In this document: positions 54,834 through 64,000 of the stretch, in pieces
Layout: every line of letters begins with the position of its first letter
How positions within the stretch are numbered: the first letter of the stretch is position 1
NCBI GenBank assembly: GCA_024516035.1
Contig: CM044955.1
Span: 55,331,257 to 55,395,256 of the forward strand
Direction: 5' to 3'
Origin: Bactericera cockerelli
Taxonomy: Eukaryota > Arthropoda > Insecta > Hemiptera > Triozidae
Length of the DNA: 64,000 nt
Program-made: the position numbers and the translations under genes
The notes under the pieces: generated by a model
The model's input: the letters and a program-made list of their open reading frames with translations, nothing else
Told to the model about the DNA's origin: nothing
Database searches by the model: none

Positions 54834-55440
54834 CATTCCAACATCAACGATAATGCTGGTCTAGGATTTGCCTCAGAGAATGCAGCAAAGAAAAAACTAT
54901 GTATCAAGATTAGCAACATCTTTTAGCCTTTGCTGTTGAAACTCTGGGGCCCTGGTCACTGGAAACACAGCTTTTCATAAAGAAGATTGGTGATAAACTA
55001 TCTCGTTTGAATGGCGATCAACGTTCCAAAAGCTTTTTAATCCAAAAAAAATATCAATCGCCATTCAACGAGGAATTGCTGTGAGCATCATTCGTGCGCC
55101 CAGTGGTTAAGATAAGTTTACTATGTTTTATTTAAGGAACTAGCTAAATCCCGGCACTTGGTCGCCGTTGTGGTTATTGCCAGTGGCTTGGACCAGAAAA
55201 TCCCAATATCTTGAAAATGACACGCACCTCGTAGTACAGATTTGAGTTTTATCAATAGAGATTGTACCTACCCTACACCTACATAAATTTAGCCCGTCTC
55301 TAAAATTTACTTAACCTGGTATTTTCCTGTGACTAATACACAATATCCTGAAAGCAAACATTTTCAACCTTTAGATTTTACGATTTCTTTGCACTCCAAA
55401 TAATGTTTTTAATGCGCTCTCTCGGATATCGTAAAATCGG
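54834..55440. other. Unassigned; small inverted repeat; repeat K scrap
   Basis: TCGTTTGAATGGCGATCAAC (about 55003) and AATCGCCATTCAACGAGG (about 55055) form an inverted pair. ACTAGCTAAATCCCGGCACT at 55140 resembles the start of repeat K. Confidence 0.4.
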
Positions 55441-55464
55441 TGTTTCGTTAAGTGAACGTTAAGG

Positions 55465-55990
55465 GGGGGAGGGAAAGAAGAAGAGGGAGAGATAGAGAGG
55501 GAGAGAGAGAGAGAGAGAGAGATAGAGAGAGGGAGGGAGGGGGAGAGAGAGAGAGAGATTCACATTACTAGGGTTTGGGACTTGAACCACCGACCTCCAG
55601 GTTAGAAGGCCGTGGTTATCGATCAAGCTACTGAGATTGGTGAAAAAAAAGAGAGAGATAGAGAGAGAAAGAGAAAGAAAGAGAGAATGATAGAGAGAAA
55701 AAGAGAAATAGAAAGAGAAAGATAGATAATGAGAAAGAGAAAGAAATAAAGACAGAAATAGAAAAAAGAGAGCGAGAGAGAATGATAGAGAGAAAGAGAG
55801 AGAGAGAAAGATAGAGAGATAAAGAGAACGAGAGAGAAGGAGAGAGAGAAAGAAAGAGAGAAAGATAGAGAGAAAAAGGGAAATAGAAAGATAGATAGAA
55901 AGAAAAAGAAAAAGAAAAAGAGAGAAACATGAAGGAAAAAACGTGAAAGACCGAGAGAATGATGGCAAAAGAGAAAGAGAGATAGAAAAC
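55465..55990. repeat. GA-rich tract with SINE-B scrap
   Basis: GAGAGAGA and GAGAAAGA sequence on both sides of a SINE-B head at about 55560-55648. The 179-codon minus frame is low complexity. Confidence 0.85.
55560..55648 (-). mobile_element. SINE-B head
   Basis: GGGACTTGAACCACCGACC, TCCAGGTTAGAAGGCCG and GATCAAGCTACTGAGATTGG, embedded in GA repeats. Confidence 0.75.
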
Positions 55991-56755
55991 TTTGCCATTA
56001 CTTATCTCTAGGAAAGAAAAATATACGAAGTAAAAAATATGCGGAAAGTTTCAGGTCCCCAACGTGTCCCAACATAGTTGCTTTCCCAGTCCAATTAATG
56101 TTTTATCTCAAACTTTGTACCCATTTAAATTTACATAGGTGGACGAGGGATGAATGAACGACTTACTTTTTATACACTTCAGTTAGAGAGACTTGTGAAT
56201 TCATGACATGTGTACCTACTGTAACTACTTGATGTTATAATTTGTATTCATTAGTTTGAAAGCTCCAGCTTCAGAAAAAAAATTCAAAAAATGGGTGGAT
56301 CTAAGAGCGGAATTAATAAACGTTTTTGTAAGACCTCTGTCAGCCAATATTAGACCTATAGGGGTAGATCTAGATTCTAGATACATAAACTCTACACAGA
56401 TACAAAATGCATGTACAAACTAATGTTAATAAGAAGGAGCCTTGTAAAAAAGGACACTTTTTGGAATCGAACCCTTTTTTTCTCCGAATCTAGCCCTATT
56501 TTTCTCACATCTCACAAAATGGGGTCTTTGAAAAAGACCTCATTTTCAAAAAAATATTAAAGACCCTGCCTCTGTGGCGCCAAGTCACGGAAACCCGAGG
56601 TTACCTATAGGTAAAGTACATAGAAGGCCATGCCTCAGGTTTATTGTAGGTTTAGATAAATTACATGTGGCCATGCCTCAAATATTTGAAAGGTAAGCTC
56701 GGGACCTCATGGACTATCATAATTATGTACTACACCCTCCATGTAAGAGTAACTC
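55991..56755. other. Unassigned, with family-P tandem units
   Basis: A stem AAATGGGGTCTTT / AAGACCTCATTTT lies at about 56517-56555. Units like GAAGGCCATGCCTCAGG of family P occur at 56622-56680. Confidence 0.4.
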
Positions 56756-56868
56756 TATGCACTGGTAGTGAAGTGGTTAACGCGCTAATCTGGTAATCCA
56801 GGTAGCGTGGGGATCCGCTGGTTCGAATCCCGCACAATGCATGAAGTTTTCCACATAATTATACAAAG
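56756..56868 (+). mobile_element. SINE-A head
   Basis: GCACTGGTAGTGAAGTGGTT, AACGCGCTAATCTGGTAATC, B box GGTTCGAATCCCGC and AATGCATGAAGTTTTCCAC. The 3' half is missing. Confidence 0.8.
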
Positions 56869-56905
56869 TTGTGTTGAGAATAATTATGCATAATTTAAAA
56901 TTTTA

Positions 56906-57062
56906 AGGTTGGGTGGAAGAGATTGCCAAAGGCAACTATCCGCCTTTTAGTTAAGAAGTATATATTTTATCCATTTATTTTCTGTTTTTCTGTTAATTCG
57001 TATCCAATTTTATACATTAATTTATAATTACCATTAGGTACCTGTGTAGAATAATAAATTAA
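56906..57062 (+). mobile_element. LINE 3' tail D
   Basis: AAGGTTGGGTGGAAGAGATT, GCCAAAGGCAACTATCCGCC, then an AT-rich stretch ending AATAATAAATTAATAAT. Confidence 0.7.
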
Positions 57063-57392
57063 TAATGAACTATTGAAGAATACAGTCATATTCTTGCTTC
57101 AAAATATGTGTGTGATTTTAAATGCATTGAGGAAGTCGTTTGTCACTCCAGCTCACTTTTTTCGTCATTTTTACTTTCTCAGCTTGAACTCTGCGTTCAG
57201 AATAGTTAAAAAGTTTTGTTTTCTATATTAAAAACTTTTCTTACTTTCGGAACTTTAAATTGAGATATAGACGCTCAGCTTTGTTTAACCCCAGAGAATT
57301 TGAAAGTTTCCTTCCTGTTTGATGGTCCAGTTAGTCTTGACCGCCCGTTTCATGGGGAAGTAACTAACTTTTAACTATAATAATGTGACGTG
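57063..57392. other. Unassigned sequence
   Basis: No feature recognised. Confidence 0.3.
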
Positions 57393-57545
57393 AACCGACC
57401 TCAGTAGCTTGATCGATAAGGCGGCGGACTTGTAACCTGGAGATCGGTGGTTCAAGTCCCGGTTTCAGCATAGATTTAGTAAAGCAAGTTTGAGCAGTTG
57501 TGATGTCGCGAAAGTGATTAATACAAAAAATATGATAACTGTTAA
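57393..57545 (+). mobile_element. SINE-B, full
   Basis: ACCGACCTCAGTAGCTTGAT, CGATAAGGCGGCGGACTTG, GGTTCAAGTCCCGG, GTCGCGAAAGTGATTAATAC and ATATGATAACTG. Confidence 0.88.
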
Positions 57546-57959
57546 TATATGCGTTGATGTGTATGAAGCGAGATATTTGAACATTTAGTAGTCATATGCA
57601 TAATTTATTGAAAAGCATGCGTATTTTTTTACCTATATGACCAAAGTGAAGAGGAATAAAAAAAATCGAAAAAAAAGCAAATAAAACGAACATTTTATAA
57701 ATTAATATTTTGAATAAAACGAATATTTATTTATGGGATTTTTACATGTTTTTTTTTCCGCCATGTTTAATCGAATTTCAAAAGTAAATATTTTGAATAA
57801 TAATAATAAAATAATAATGCTTTTTCTTTGTGTTATTATGTCACAATTTTAGTTGGTAGCGCAGAATCATAGGACTTTACCACTTTAATTTACTATATCT
57901 TGTATTATTTTTTTGCCTAAGATTCTGCCACTGGTCGCTGCTTCACATTAAAGCAGCTA
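57546..57959. other. Unassigned AT-rich sequence
   Basis: Repeated TATTTTGAATAAAACGAAT-type phrases at about 57706, 57789, 58101 and 58130 suggest a loose dispersed repeat. No gene. Confidence 0.4.
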
Positions 57960-58100
57960 CTCATTTTTCCTCACGAGGTATGAGTGGACCCCGAACATCT
58001 AAGTACAGAGTAGAAAATATCCTCCCCCGCTGGGAATCGAACCCAGGTCACCATGTGTGCAATGCCTAGCGCGCTAACTCGCTGTGCCACAGTGACTAAA
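57960..58100 (-). mobile_element. SINE-H, clearest copy
   Basis: On the minus strand: GTCACTGTGGCACAGCGAGT (A box), GGTGACCTGGGTTCGATTCC (B box), then TATTTTCTACTCTGTACTTA, GGGGTCCACTCATACCTCG and TGAGGAAAAA. Confidence 0.8.
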
Positions 58101-58595
58101 TATTTTGAATAAAACAAATAAAAATAAATATTTTGAATAAAACGAATATTTTCTTAGTAATCTATAAAATAAGTACCATTACTTTTAATGGAGTTTTCAA
58201 AGTTATAACTACCGTTAAATATATCATGGCTTAGTGTTCGTCCTGTGTTTTTTGTTTGTTTTGTTTTTGATTTTTTGTTTTTGATTTTCCATACTAATTA
58301 TTGATGCACATTAGATAGAGTTTTTTCAACTCAAAGTCTCATCAACGACGATCCATGCTTTAATTGGGAATTGAACCTTATATCTTGGAATTGCCGCTTT
58401 CAGGATTTTTATACATAGTTTCATTTTTAACTTTTCCATCTGCAATTACTTTCGAGCCACTATTTTTTCCATTTTCCCTTTCAAGTACATAATTCGTACA
58501 TAATTATGGTATGTAATACATAATTCTTTAGCTCAATTCTTTACGAATCTCTTTGCACTTATACAAGACACCTACTTGACCTACTCCTTCTTCAA
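58101..58595. other. Unassigned sequence
   Basis: No gene recognised. GTTTTTGATTTTTTG repeats near 58260. Confidence 0.3.
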
Positions 58596-58900
58596 TTGAT
58601 ATTCATTCTATCTACTAATTTTTTAATTTCTCCTTCTCCTCACTCTCTCAATTTCTATGATCTTCTCATTATCTCCTCTATCTCTCTTTTTTATCTTTCT
58701 TTCTCACCATTATCCTCTCTCCCTATATCTTTTCACCCCTTCTTTATACCTCACCTGTTGCCCTATCTAACTCTCCCTATTTATCCAAAAATCTATCCCT
58801 TCCCTCTCTCCCTATATCCCTACTAAATCTATCTCTACTCTTACTCCTCCTCCTCTCCCTAAATCTATCTCTACTCTTCCTCGTCTTCCTCCCCATATCC
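58596..58900. repeat. Pyrimidine-rich tract
   Basis: TCTCCCTATATC-type degenerate repeats. Two ATCTATCTCTACTCTT units lie at about 58826 and 58862. Confidence 0.7.
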
Positions 58901-59439
58901 ATTCCCTCCCCAAAAACCACAAGAAACTTATTCTCTCCCACATCCAGCTCATTCAGCCATTGTTTTGTCTTGTGGTTTTGTAATAAGCTCTCTCCCGCTG
59001 ATCGATGGTTTGATGTGCTTTCAGTGCTTTGTATTTCCACCTTTACCAGGATTCCGGGATCCTAAGCTCTTTTGTTGATTCGTTTCTTGGAGTTTCCTCC
59101 TTGTCTTTCCCTCTCTGTTATAAATTACTTCCGAGATATTTCTAATATTAGAAATCGGATATCGGCATATTAGAGATACAATTTCAATTTTTTTTTCAGA
59201 AACTACTGAAATGGGATCAACTAAATGAATACCTAACTGAAATGAATCGAGCCATGAAGCAACGAGGAGAATTGTACATAGAGTGGTCAGTTTTAATTTG
59301 ATTTTGGGGACAAAGAAAAATGCTGTTCAAAATACAATGACCGTACCAGAATGCAGACTTTTCCAAGGTGCGCTAGTGCGCCTGCACTTGAAATTGTAAA
59401 TAAAGTAATTGTTTAAATAATTAAACAAACAGAAGGGAA
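58901..59439. other. Unassigned, with solo G hairpin
   Basis: AATTACTTCCGAGATATTTC, TAATATTAGAAATCGGATA at 59124-59161 is a solitary G-type hairpin. The rest is unassigned. Confidence 0.4.
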
Positions 59440-59760
59440 ATGTGGTGAAAGAGGGAGGGAGGGAGAAAGAGAGGAGGGGAGGGGAAGGAGAAAAAGAGAA
59501 GGGGTGGGAGAAAGAGAGGGAGGTAGGGAGAGAGAGAGGGGAAAGGAGAGAGGGAGGGAGAAAGAGAGAAGGGGAGAGAGAGAGGAGAGAGGGAGGGAGG
59601 AAGGGAGAGAAAGAGATGGAGAATATAGCACATAGGTGACAGCATGTTTAAATGATTATGATGAATAGCGTAAATGTGGGGATGGATGGACAGAGAAAGA
59701 AGGTTAGAGAGAGAGAGAGAGAGAGAGAGGGAAGAGGGAGAGAGATAAAATGAGAACAAA
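59440..59760. repeat. GA-rich tract
   Basis: GAGGGAGGGAGAAAGAGAG-type sequence. Frames over it are low complexity. Confidence 0.85.
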
Positions 59761-59912
59761 GAAAAACAGGAGAAGAGGAATACTATGTATTTATATTCTA
59801 GAGAAGATAAAGAAATAGAAAGAGTAAGAATTGACCGTCAAGATGAAGGGGAAGAAAGAGAGAAAAAGAAAAAGAGGAGGAAAAAGGGAAAAAAGAGAGA
59901 GATAAATATATA

Positions 59913-60228
59913 TAGGTGTCCCGGATACAGAGTTACAGATGTATATATTTTGAGGGTATAGGTTCAGCCCACCGTGGACTATCATACAGGTATAAGCAGT
60001 GAGGCATTTTGCTTCGTTAAAGAGGTATGGCCAAAGCCCTGTTTTTCCCATAGGTCTAAAGGTCACTTGGATCGATGCACGTTTTTAAAGAAAGGCTTTT
60101 GATTTCGTTTTAAAGAAACGAAATCAAAAGCCAGTTTTGATTTCGTGTACGGATAGTCATGCAGACTTCCCTTCAAATGCAGTTGGTTTCATCAAAATCC
60201 ATGCATCGGTATCCGGGACACCCTGTAT
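59913..60228 (+). mobile_element. MITE (family M) with internal hairpin
   Basis: Termini AGGTGTCCCGGATAC and GTATCCGGGACACCCTGTA are inverted and lie in TATATA, fitting a mariner-type TA target; the left end has lost about three bases. A hairpin GGCTTTTGATTTCGTTT / AAACGAAATCAAAAGCC lies at about 60094-60132 and is absent from the copy at 1-232. Confidence 0.75.
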
Positions 60229-60599
60229 ATAAATAGAGAGAGAGAGAGAAGAGAAGAGAGACTGACGAGTGGAGAGGGAGTTAAAAGTAAATGAATAATT
60301 AGTGATTTGATTAATTAAGTGAGAGAGGAAGAAAGAGAGAGGGGGTCCAGGCTAGTTGGTGACTTGACAAATATTAACTGACGAGTCAGTTCTATAAATA
60401 AGGATAGAGATGTACAGGATGGTACCAGACATTACTGCTTATTGAGTCACAAATTGGCATTGAAAACTGATTATCGAAATTATATTAGTTTCCTTTCTAT
60501 GGGATTTTATTATTATCTGACCTGGTTGCATGGTAGTCAGTGAAACCCTTATGTACAATGAACACTGCGACCTAATAAGATCTATTGTGACCAGTTAAT
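60229..60599. other. Short GA repeat then unassigned
   Basis: GA repeats at 60236-60345. Nothing else recognised. Confidence 0.4.
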
Positions 60600-60716
60600 T
60601 CTATTTGGTTTTAACGTCCTGATTGAGATAGATAGTCAGGACGGGGGTTTTACCCCCCATTTGCTGCCAATCGTACCAGCTACCCGCATTAATCTCAGCC
60701 AGCCTGGGAAAGGTTA
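60600..60716 (-). mobile_element. Core-SINE, tRNA-head type tail
   Basis: ATTTGGTTTTAACGTCCTGA, GTCAGGACGGGGGTTTTACC and CAGCTACCCGCATTAATCTC match the 3' end and core of 32070-32430 rather than the 5S-headed form. The head is missing. Confidence 0.7.
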
Positions 60717-60785
60717 CCTTCTTTAGGATAAGGCAAGTAAAAAAGGATTCATGAAAGTTTCTCTGATTTGAAATTCTATTACATA

Positions 60786-61022
60786 CAAAACAGGGAGTAG
60801 ACCAGCAGTCTGGCTGGGGGACTATAAACAGGGAGTAGACCAGCAGTCTGGCTGGGGGACTATAAATTATAAAAATGGAATAGACCCGCACTGGCTTGGA
60901 TCTAGGGGCCCTTATCAATTATTATCCTCCTTGTAAAGACAGTGGTAGAAGTGCTTAGTCTAGCTACCATTCCTCCACTGTCTAGCTACCATCGTTCATG
61001 ATGACGCCACCCTATGATAATG
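60786..61022 (+). mobile_element. Repeat E with repeated front
   Basis: CAGGGAGTAGACCAGCAGTC, TGGCTGGGGGACTATAAA occurs twice in tandem plus a partial third before the body (GGGCCCTTATCAATTATTAT, CATCGTTCATGATGACGCC). CTAGCTACCATTCCTCCACTGT is also duplicated. Confidence 0.8.
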
Positions 61023-61774
61023 AGCACATACAAACTCTTCTGTTTTTTGGTAAATACCTGCTCGAGTTTTCCTCTGGTATAAATAATATCCAGATTTTCC
61101 TCGGATGTAAATCAATAAGATTTGCGCGACAGAAGAAAAGCTTCTGTCGGTCTAACTACAAAAACACCCACCCGGTATTTGAAACATTTTGTTTGTACTA
61201 ATTCACGCGTTAATGCGGGAATATTCCGTGAATTCCATTATTCCGTCCTCTGTTGCTATGTTCACACAAGAATTACTCTGCTCTCGTTACTAACATGAAA
61301 AAGAAAACATTAGGCCGCTTTTCCTCGCTCCATCTGCTACAAAAAGCTGAAATCATCTGAAGAAGAAAATGAGAAGGGAAATTATTTTTCTTTGTGAGAA
61401 AAAAAAACACATCACGAAAAGACTGTATGAGAAAAATTAACGACTTTTCAACACCGTGTCGCTTTATAACTTCTGACTTGTGAGAATTTGAGAAGCCTGC
61501 CATTACAGCCTGGAAAAAAATTGTGAGGAGAGAAAATAATAATATCATTAAAAATTTCTTCTTGGTAATTTTACGAAAACCTGGTACTTGAACATTCATA
61601 TCCTTTATGGTTCAGGAAATAAGATCCGACATTAAATTGTCAACAGGAAACTTAAAAAAGCAAACGCTGTCAGGCGACAGCTTTTGCTTTTTTAAGGCCA
61701 ATAACGGAGATTTTCCACCTAGATACTTTTGGTTCACTTAAAATGGGTGCTTATTAAAAAATTGTATTTTCACC
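61023..61774. other. Unassigned; two short hairpins
   Basis: Hairpins CGACAGAAG / CTTCTGTCG (61127-61149) and AAAAAAGCAAACGCTGTC / GACAGCTTTTGCTTTTTT (about 61653-61696). The 108-codon minus frame at 61273-61599 has no known motif. Confidence 0.4.
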
Positions 61775-62000
61775 CGTGCTTCGCTATTGTTATTGAATCA
61801 TTATTATTGGACAAGACAATACCGAAATCTCGAAAATGGTAATAGATATTTTAATTTTAAATATTTTCTAGGTAGTTTGACGGTGGTTTAGGGGGGGTCA
61901 ACTCTCATGAAAATATCCATAAACAGACAACCCCTAAGAGGACATAGTCAGCCAGCAAGACACGCACAGAGTTTAATAGATAGGCATAGAAAATGTTTTA
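61775..62000 (+). repeat. Repeat K, diverged
   Basis: CACCCGTGCTTCGCTATTG, GGGGGGTCAACTCTC and ATAAACAGACAACCCC echo the copy at 13975-14219. Confidence 0.35.
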
Positions 62001-62100
62001 ACTGCTACCGAGTGCTATCTTATTTATATTAAAAAATCATTCGTTTTTTTTGTGGGTGAAATGTGTGTATGTTTAAACATGTAAAACTGTCATCTAAAAA

Positions 62101-62315
62101 CGGTGCACTGGTAGTCAAGTGGTTAACGCGCTAGTCTGGTAATCCAGGTAGCGTAGGGGTCCGTTGGTTCGCATCCCACCCAGTGCATGAATTTTTCCTC
62201 ATTAATTTGAGTTTGTGACCACATAATAATAAGATTCTGAGGGTGGCAGAAAATGCTTTGAGCATTAACCTAGCCTGGTGACCTTCCACTAAAGAGTGTT
62301 ATTATTATTATTCGT
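62101..62315 (+). mobile_element. SINE-A, full length reference copy
   Basis: The head GTGCACTGGTAGTCAAGTGG, TTAACGCGCTAGTCTGG, AATCCAGGTAGCGTAGGGG, B box GGTTCGCATCCCACCC. The body TGCATGAATTTTTCCTCATT, GTGACCACATAATAATAAG; the tail AAAATGCTTTGAGCATTAAC, CTAGCCTGGTGACC, CACTAAAGAGTG then (TTA)n. Confidence 0.88.
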
Positions 62316-62431
62316 TTTTTGTGGGTGACTCGTGTGTATGTTTAAACATGTAAAACTTGAGAAACACGGATTTTCCAAGACTTGCAGAGTGTGAAATTTC
62401 AACCAAGGCATGGCTGCTGATCATTGTACAA

Positions 62432-62640
62432 TCATCATCATCCGTATAGGGTGGCGTCATCGTGAACGATGGTACCCAGACAGTGAATGAGTGAAGGAAT
62501 GACTCAGAAATTCTACCACTGTCTTTACAAGGAGGCTAATAATTGACAAGGGTCTCCAGAACCATGCCAATGCTGGTCTACTCCCTGTTTATAGTCCCCC
62601 AGCCAAACTGCTGGTCTTCTCCCTGTTTATAGTCCCCCAG
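62432..62640 (-). mobile_element. Repeat E
   Basis: ATCATCATCCGTATAGGGTG, GCGTCATCGTGAACGATGG, GACAGTGAATGAGTGAAGGA, and two copies of CTCCCTGTTTATAGTCCCCC (62580-62598, 62610-62630). Confidence 0.8.
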
Positions 62641-62658
62641 TACAATTACAAATAATAA

Positions 62659-62830
62659 TGATAATAATATCGCCTTATTTATAACCCGAATAGGACTATT
62701 AAGTCCCATTATACCAGCAGAAAGTATTATTATGTGGTAAAATGGGAATCCCGAATGGGAAGAAAACTTGTCCCGGCTGGGTTTCGAACCTCTGGATTCC
62801 GCGACCTCTGGAACCTTTGGATTCACTGAT
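62659..62830 (-). mobile_element. SINE-C
   Basis: AATATCGCCTTATTTATAAC, CGAATAGGACTATTAAGTCC, TTGTCCCGGCTGGGTTTCG. The B-box region is rearranged with a duplicated CCTCTGGA. Confidence 0.7.
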
Positions 62831-63214
62831 ACTTTCTTTATACTGCCGGCAGAGTCTGTTTTTGCTCCAAAACTGACTATTTTTAATTAATTATTTAAAT
62901 AAATAAAAAACATCACTCATTAGTTCATTAGAGTAACAGGGATGGTTCACCACTGAATGCATGGTAAAACCCATTCAGCCGAGTCCTGATATGGTAAGTG
63001 GAAACGACATTAATCGGGGATTAAGCCCCGAATAATATTAAGACTAAACTACAAAAGAGGATTACCTAGATTTTAGGCTCGAGATAAAGTTTATATCAGC
63101 GACTTGCAACTTTCCAGAAATTCGAAAAAGTCAAACTTTGTCGCTTGTGAAATTCTAAAAATAGTTAGAAATTTTCTCACACCATAGTAGATATGAAAAC
63201 CGGCAGACTTCAAA
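62831..63214. other. Unassigned sequence
   Basis: No feature recognised. Confidence 0.3.
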
Positions 63215-63318
63215 CCATGTTACGAATAAAAAGGAAAAAGAATAGAAAAAAATATATAAACATATGTCCGAACTAAAGGGCGGGGTTATTGCCAATGGCA
63301 ATCTCTTCCACCCAACTC
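63215..63318 (-). mobile_element. LINE 3' tail D
   Basis: On the minus strand AGTTGGGTGGAAGAGATTGC, CATTGGCAATAACCCCGCCC, TTTAGTTCGGACATATG, then an A/T-rich tail. Confidence 0.75.
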
Positions 63319-63558
63319 TTGAAAACGTAGCATTGAAAATGTTGAACCTCTGAAAATAAAATTCCTAAACATTCTGTTTGCCGAAGGAGTAGGTATTTAA
63401 GAAAGAAAATAAATGGAGCAAAAACTTGTACATAATTACCTCAGTTTCAACTTCGTTTTGCAACAGCGCTGCAGAAAATTTATTCGCAAACATTGTTTCT
63501 ATTACTTCCGATAAATTTCTAGTATTAGAACGCGGAAGTATTTTATTAGATATATTAT
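63319..63558. other. Unassigned, with solo G hairpin
   Basis: TTACTTCCGATAAATTTCTA, GTATTAGAACGCGGAAGTA at 63504-63542 is a solitary G-type hairpin. Confidence 0.4.
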
Positions 63559-63645
63559 GAGGAAGAGAATGCCGTTGGCATTAGCACCGCCCTTGATTAA
63601 GTTTTGTTTTATTAATTTCAATATCTATGTATGTATATATTCTAT
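63559..63645 (+). mobile_element. LINE 3' tail, variant of D
   Basis: GAGGAAGAGAATGCCGTTGG, CATTAGCACCGCCCTTGA, then TTTTGTTTTATTAATTTC. Keeps the GGAAGAGA lead and CCGCCCTT but with stem GAATGCC/GGCATT. Confidence 0.6.
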
Positions 63646-63702
63646 GTCATTTGTAAATCAAACTTGATCCAACATGTTTATAATAAGTATTGTGTTCCTT
63701 TT

Positions 63703-63911
63703 TCATCATCATCATAGGGTGGCGTCATTGTAAAGGATGGTAGCCAGACAGTGGAAAAATGACTCAGCACTACCTCTACCACTGTCTTTACAAGGAGGTT
63801 AATTATAATTAACGAGGGCCCCAGAACCAAGCCAATGTTGGTATACACCATGTTTATAGTCCCCCAGCCAGACTGCTGGCCTATTCCCTGTTTATAGTCT
63901 CCCAGTCAGAC
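63703..63911 (-). mobile_element. Repeat E
   Basis: TCATCATCATCATAGGGTGG, GTAGCCAGACAGTGG, CTTTACAAGGAGGTTAATT, GGGCCCCAGAACCAAGCCAA and two TGTTTATAGTCCCCCAGCC-type units. Confidence 0.8.
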
Positions 63912-64000
63912 TTTTTTGTTTTTATAAAAAAATAATATTTTTTTGCTCCGATTTCAATTTTTTTCATATTTCTGGACGTTCACAATCTCCTGAGCAATTT
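63912..64000 (-). mobile_element. G-element fragment, runs off window
   Basis: AATATTTTTTTGCTCCGATT, TCAATTTTTTTCATATTTCT, GGACGTT is the inverse of 4855-4910. Confidence 0.55.

Noticed and set aside
55459..55998. Minus-strand frame of 179 codons with apparent hydrophobic segments
   Set aside because: Leu/Ser/Phe content is from GA microsatellite sequence, and a SINE-B head lies inside it.

Overview
This window looks like a repeat-dense, AT-rich, non-coding stretch of an arthropod nuclear genome, most likely an insect and perhaps a hemipteran; that assignment is an inference from the transposon families, not proven. I recognise no host gene. Almost every open frame is a transposon fragment or a by-product of purine/pyrimidine simple repeats. 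Family labels (SINE-A, G, P and so on) are mine. A 100-base assembly gap lies at 2557-2656.

The centrepiece is 26202-38416, a stack of insertions. A full-length I-like LINE on the minus strand has a 12-bp target duplication and a poly(A) tail. It carries a 6.7-kb pogo/Tigger-like DNA transposon inside its ORF1, duplicated at TA. That transposon was invaded by a tRNA-headed SINE and by a second LINE on the plus strand, whose ORF1 has a PHD finger. The second LINE's ORF2 is split by a 292-bp TTAA-flanked piggyBac-like MITE. Reading-frame arithmetic shows that the TA element and the TTAA element each split an otherwise continuous frame exactly.

The left part (1-26 kb) holds several terminal-inverted-repeat elements (1205-2556, 6610-7744, 14222-15270). 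It also has a 2.4-kb repeat with a 543-bp foldback (10025-12453) whose inverted partner is at 43017-44982, and a 2.2-kb minisatellite of about 19-bp units (17345-19575) bounded by splice-site-like sequences. Many SINE copies, several nested in each other, fill the rest. The right part (38-64 kb) is mainly polypurine or polypyrimidine tracts, more SINE and LINE-tail copies, a textbook hAT MITE at 54617-54825, hairpin-ended G elements and short tandem arrays.

At least five SINE groups can be told apart: A, B, C and H with tRNA-like heads, and a group sharing one central core that carries either a tRNA-like or a 5S-rRNA-like head. SINE-A, SINE-B, a LINE 3' tail (D) and a (TGA)-ended repeat (E) all end in a short stem-loop, followed in A, B and D by AAC. 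This suggests a shared reverse-transcriptase recognition signal.
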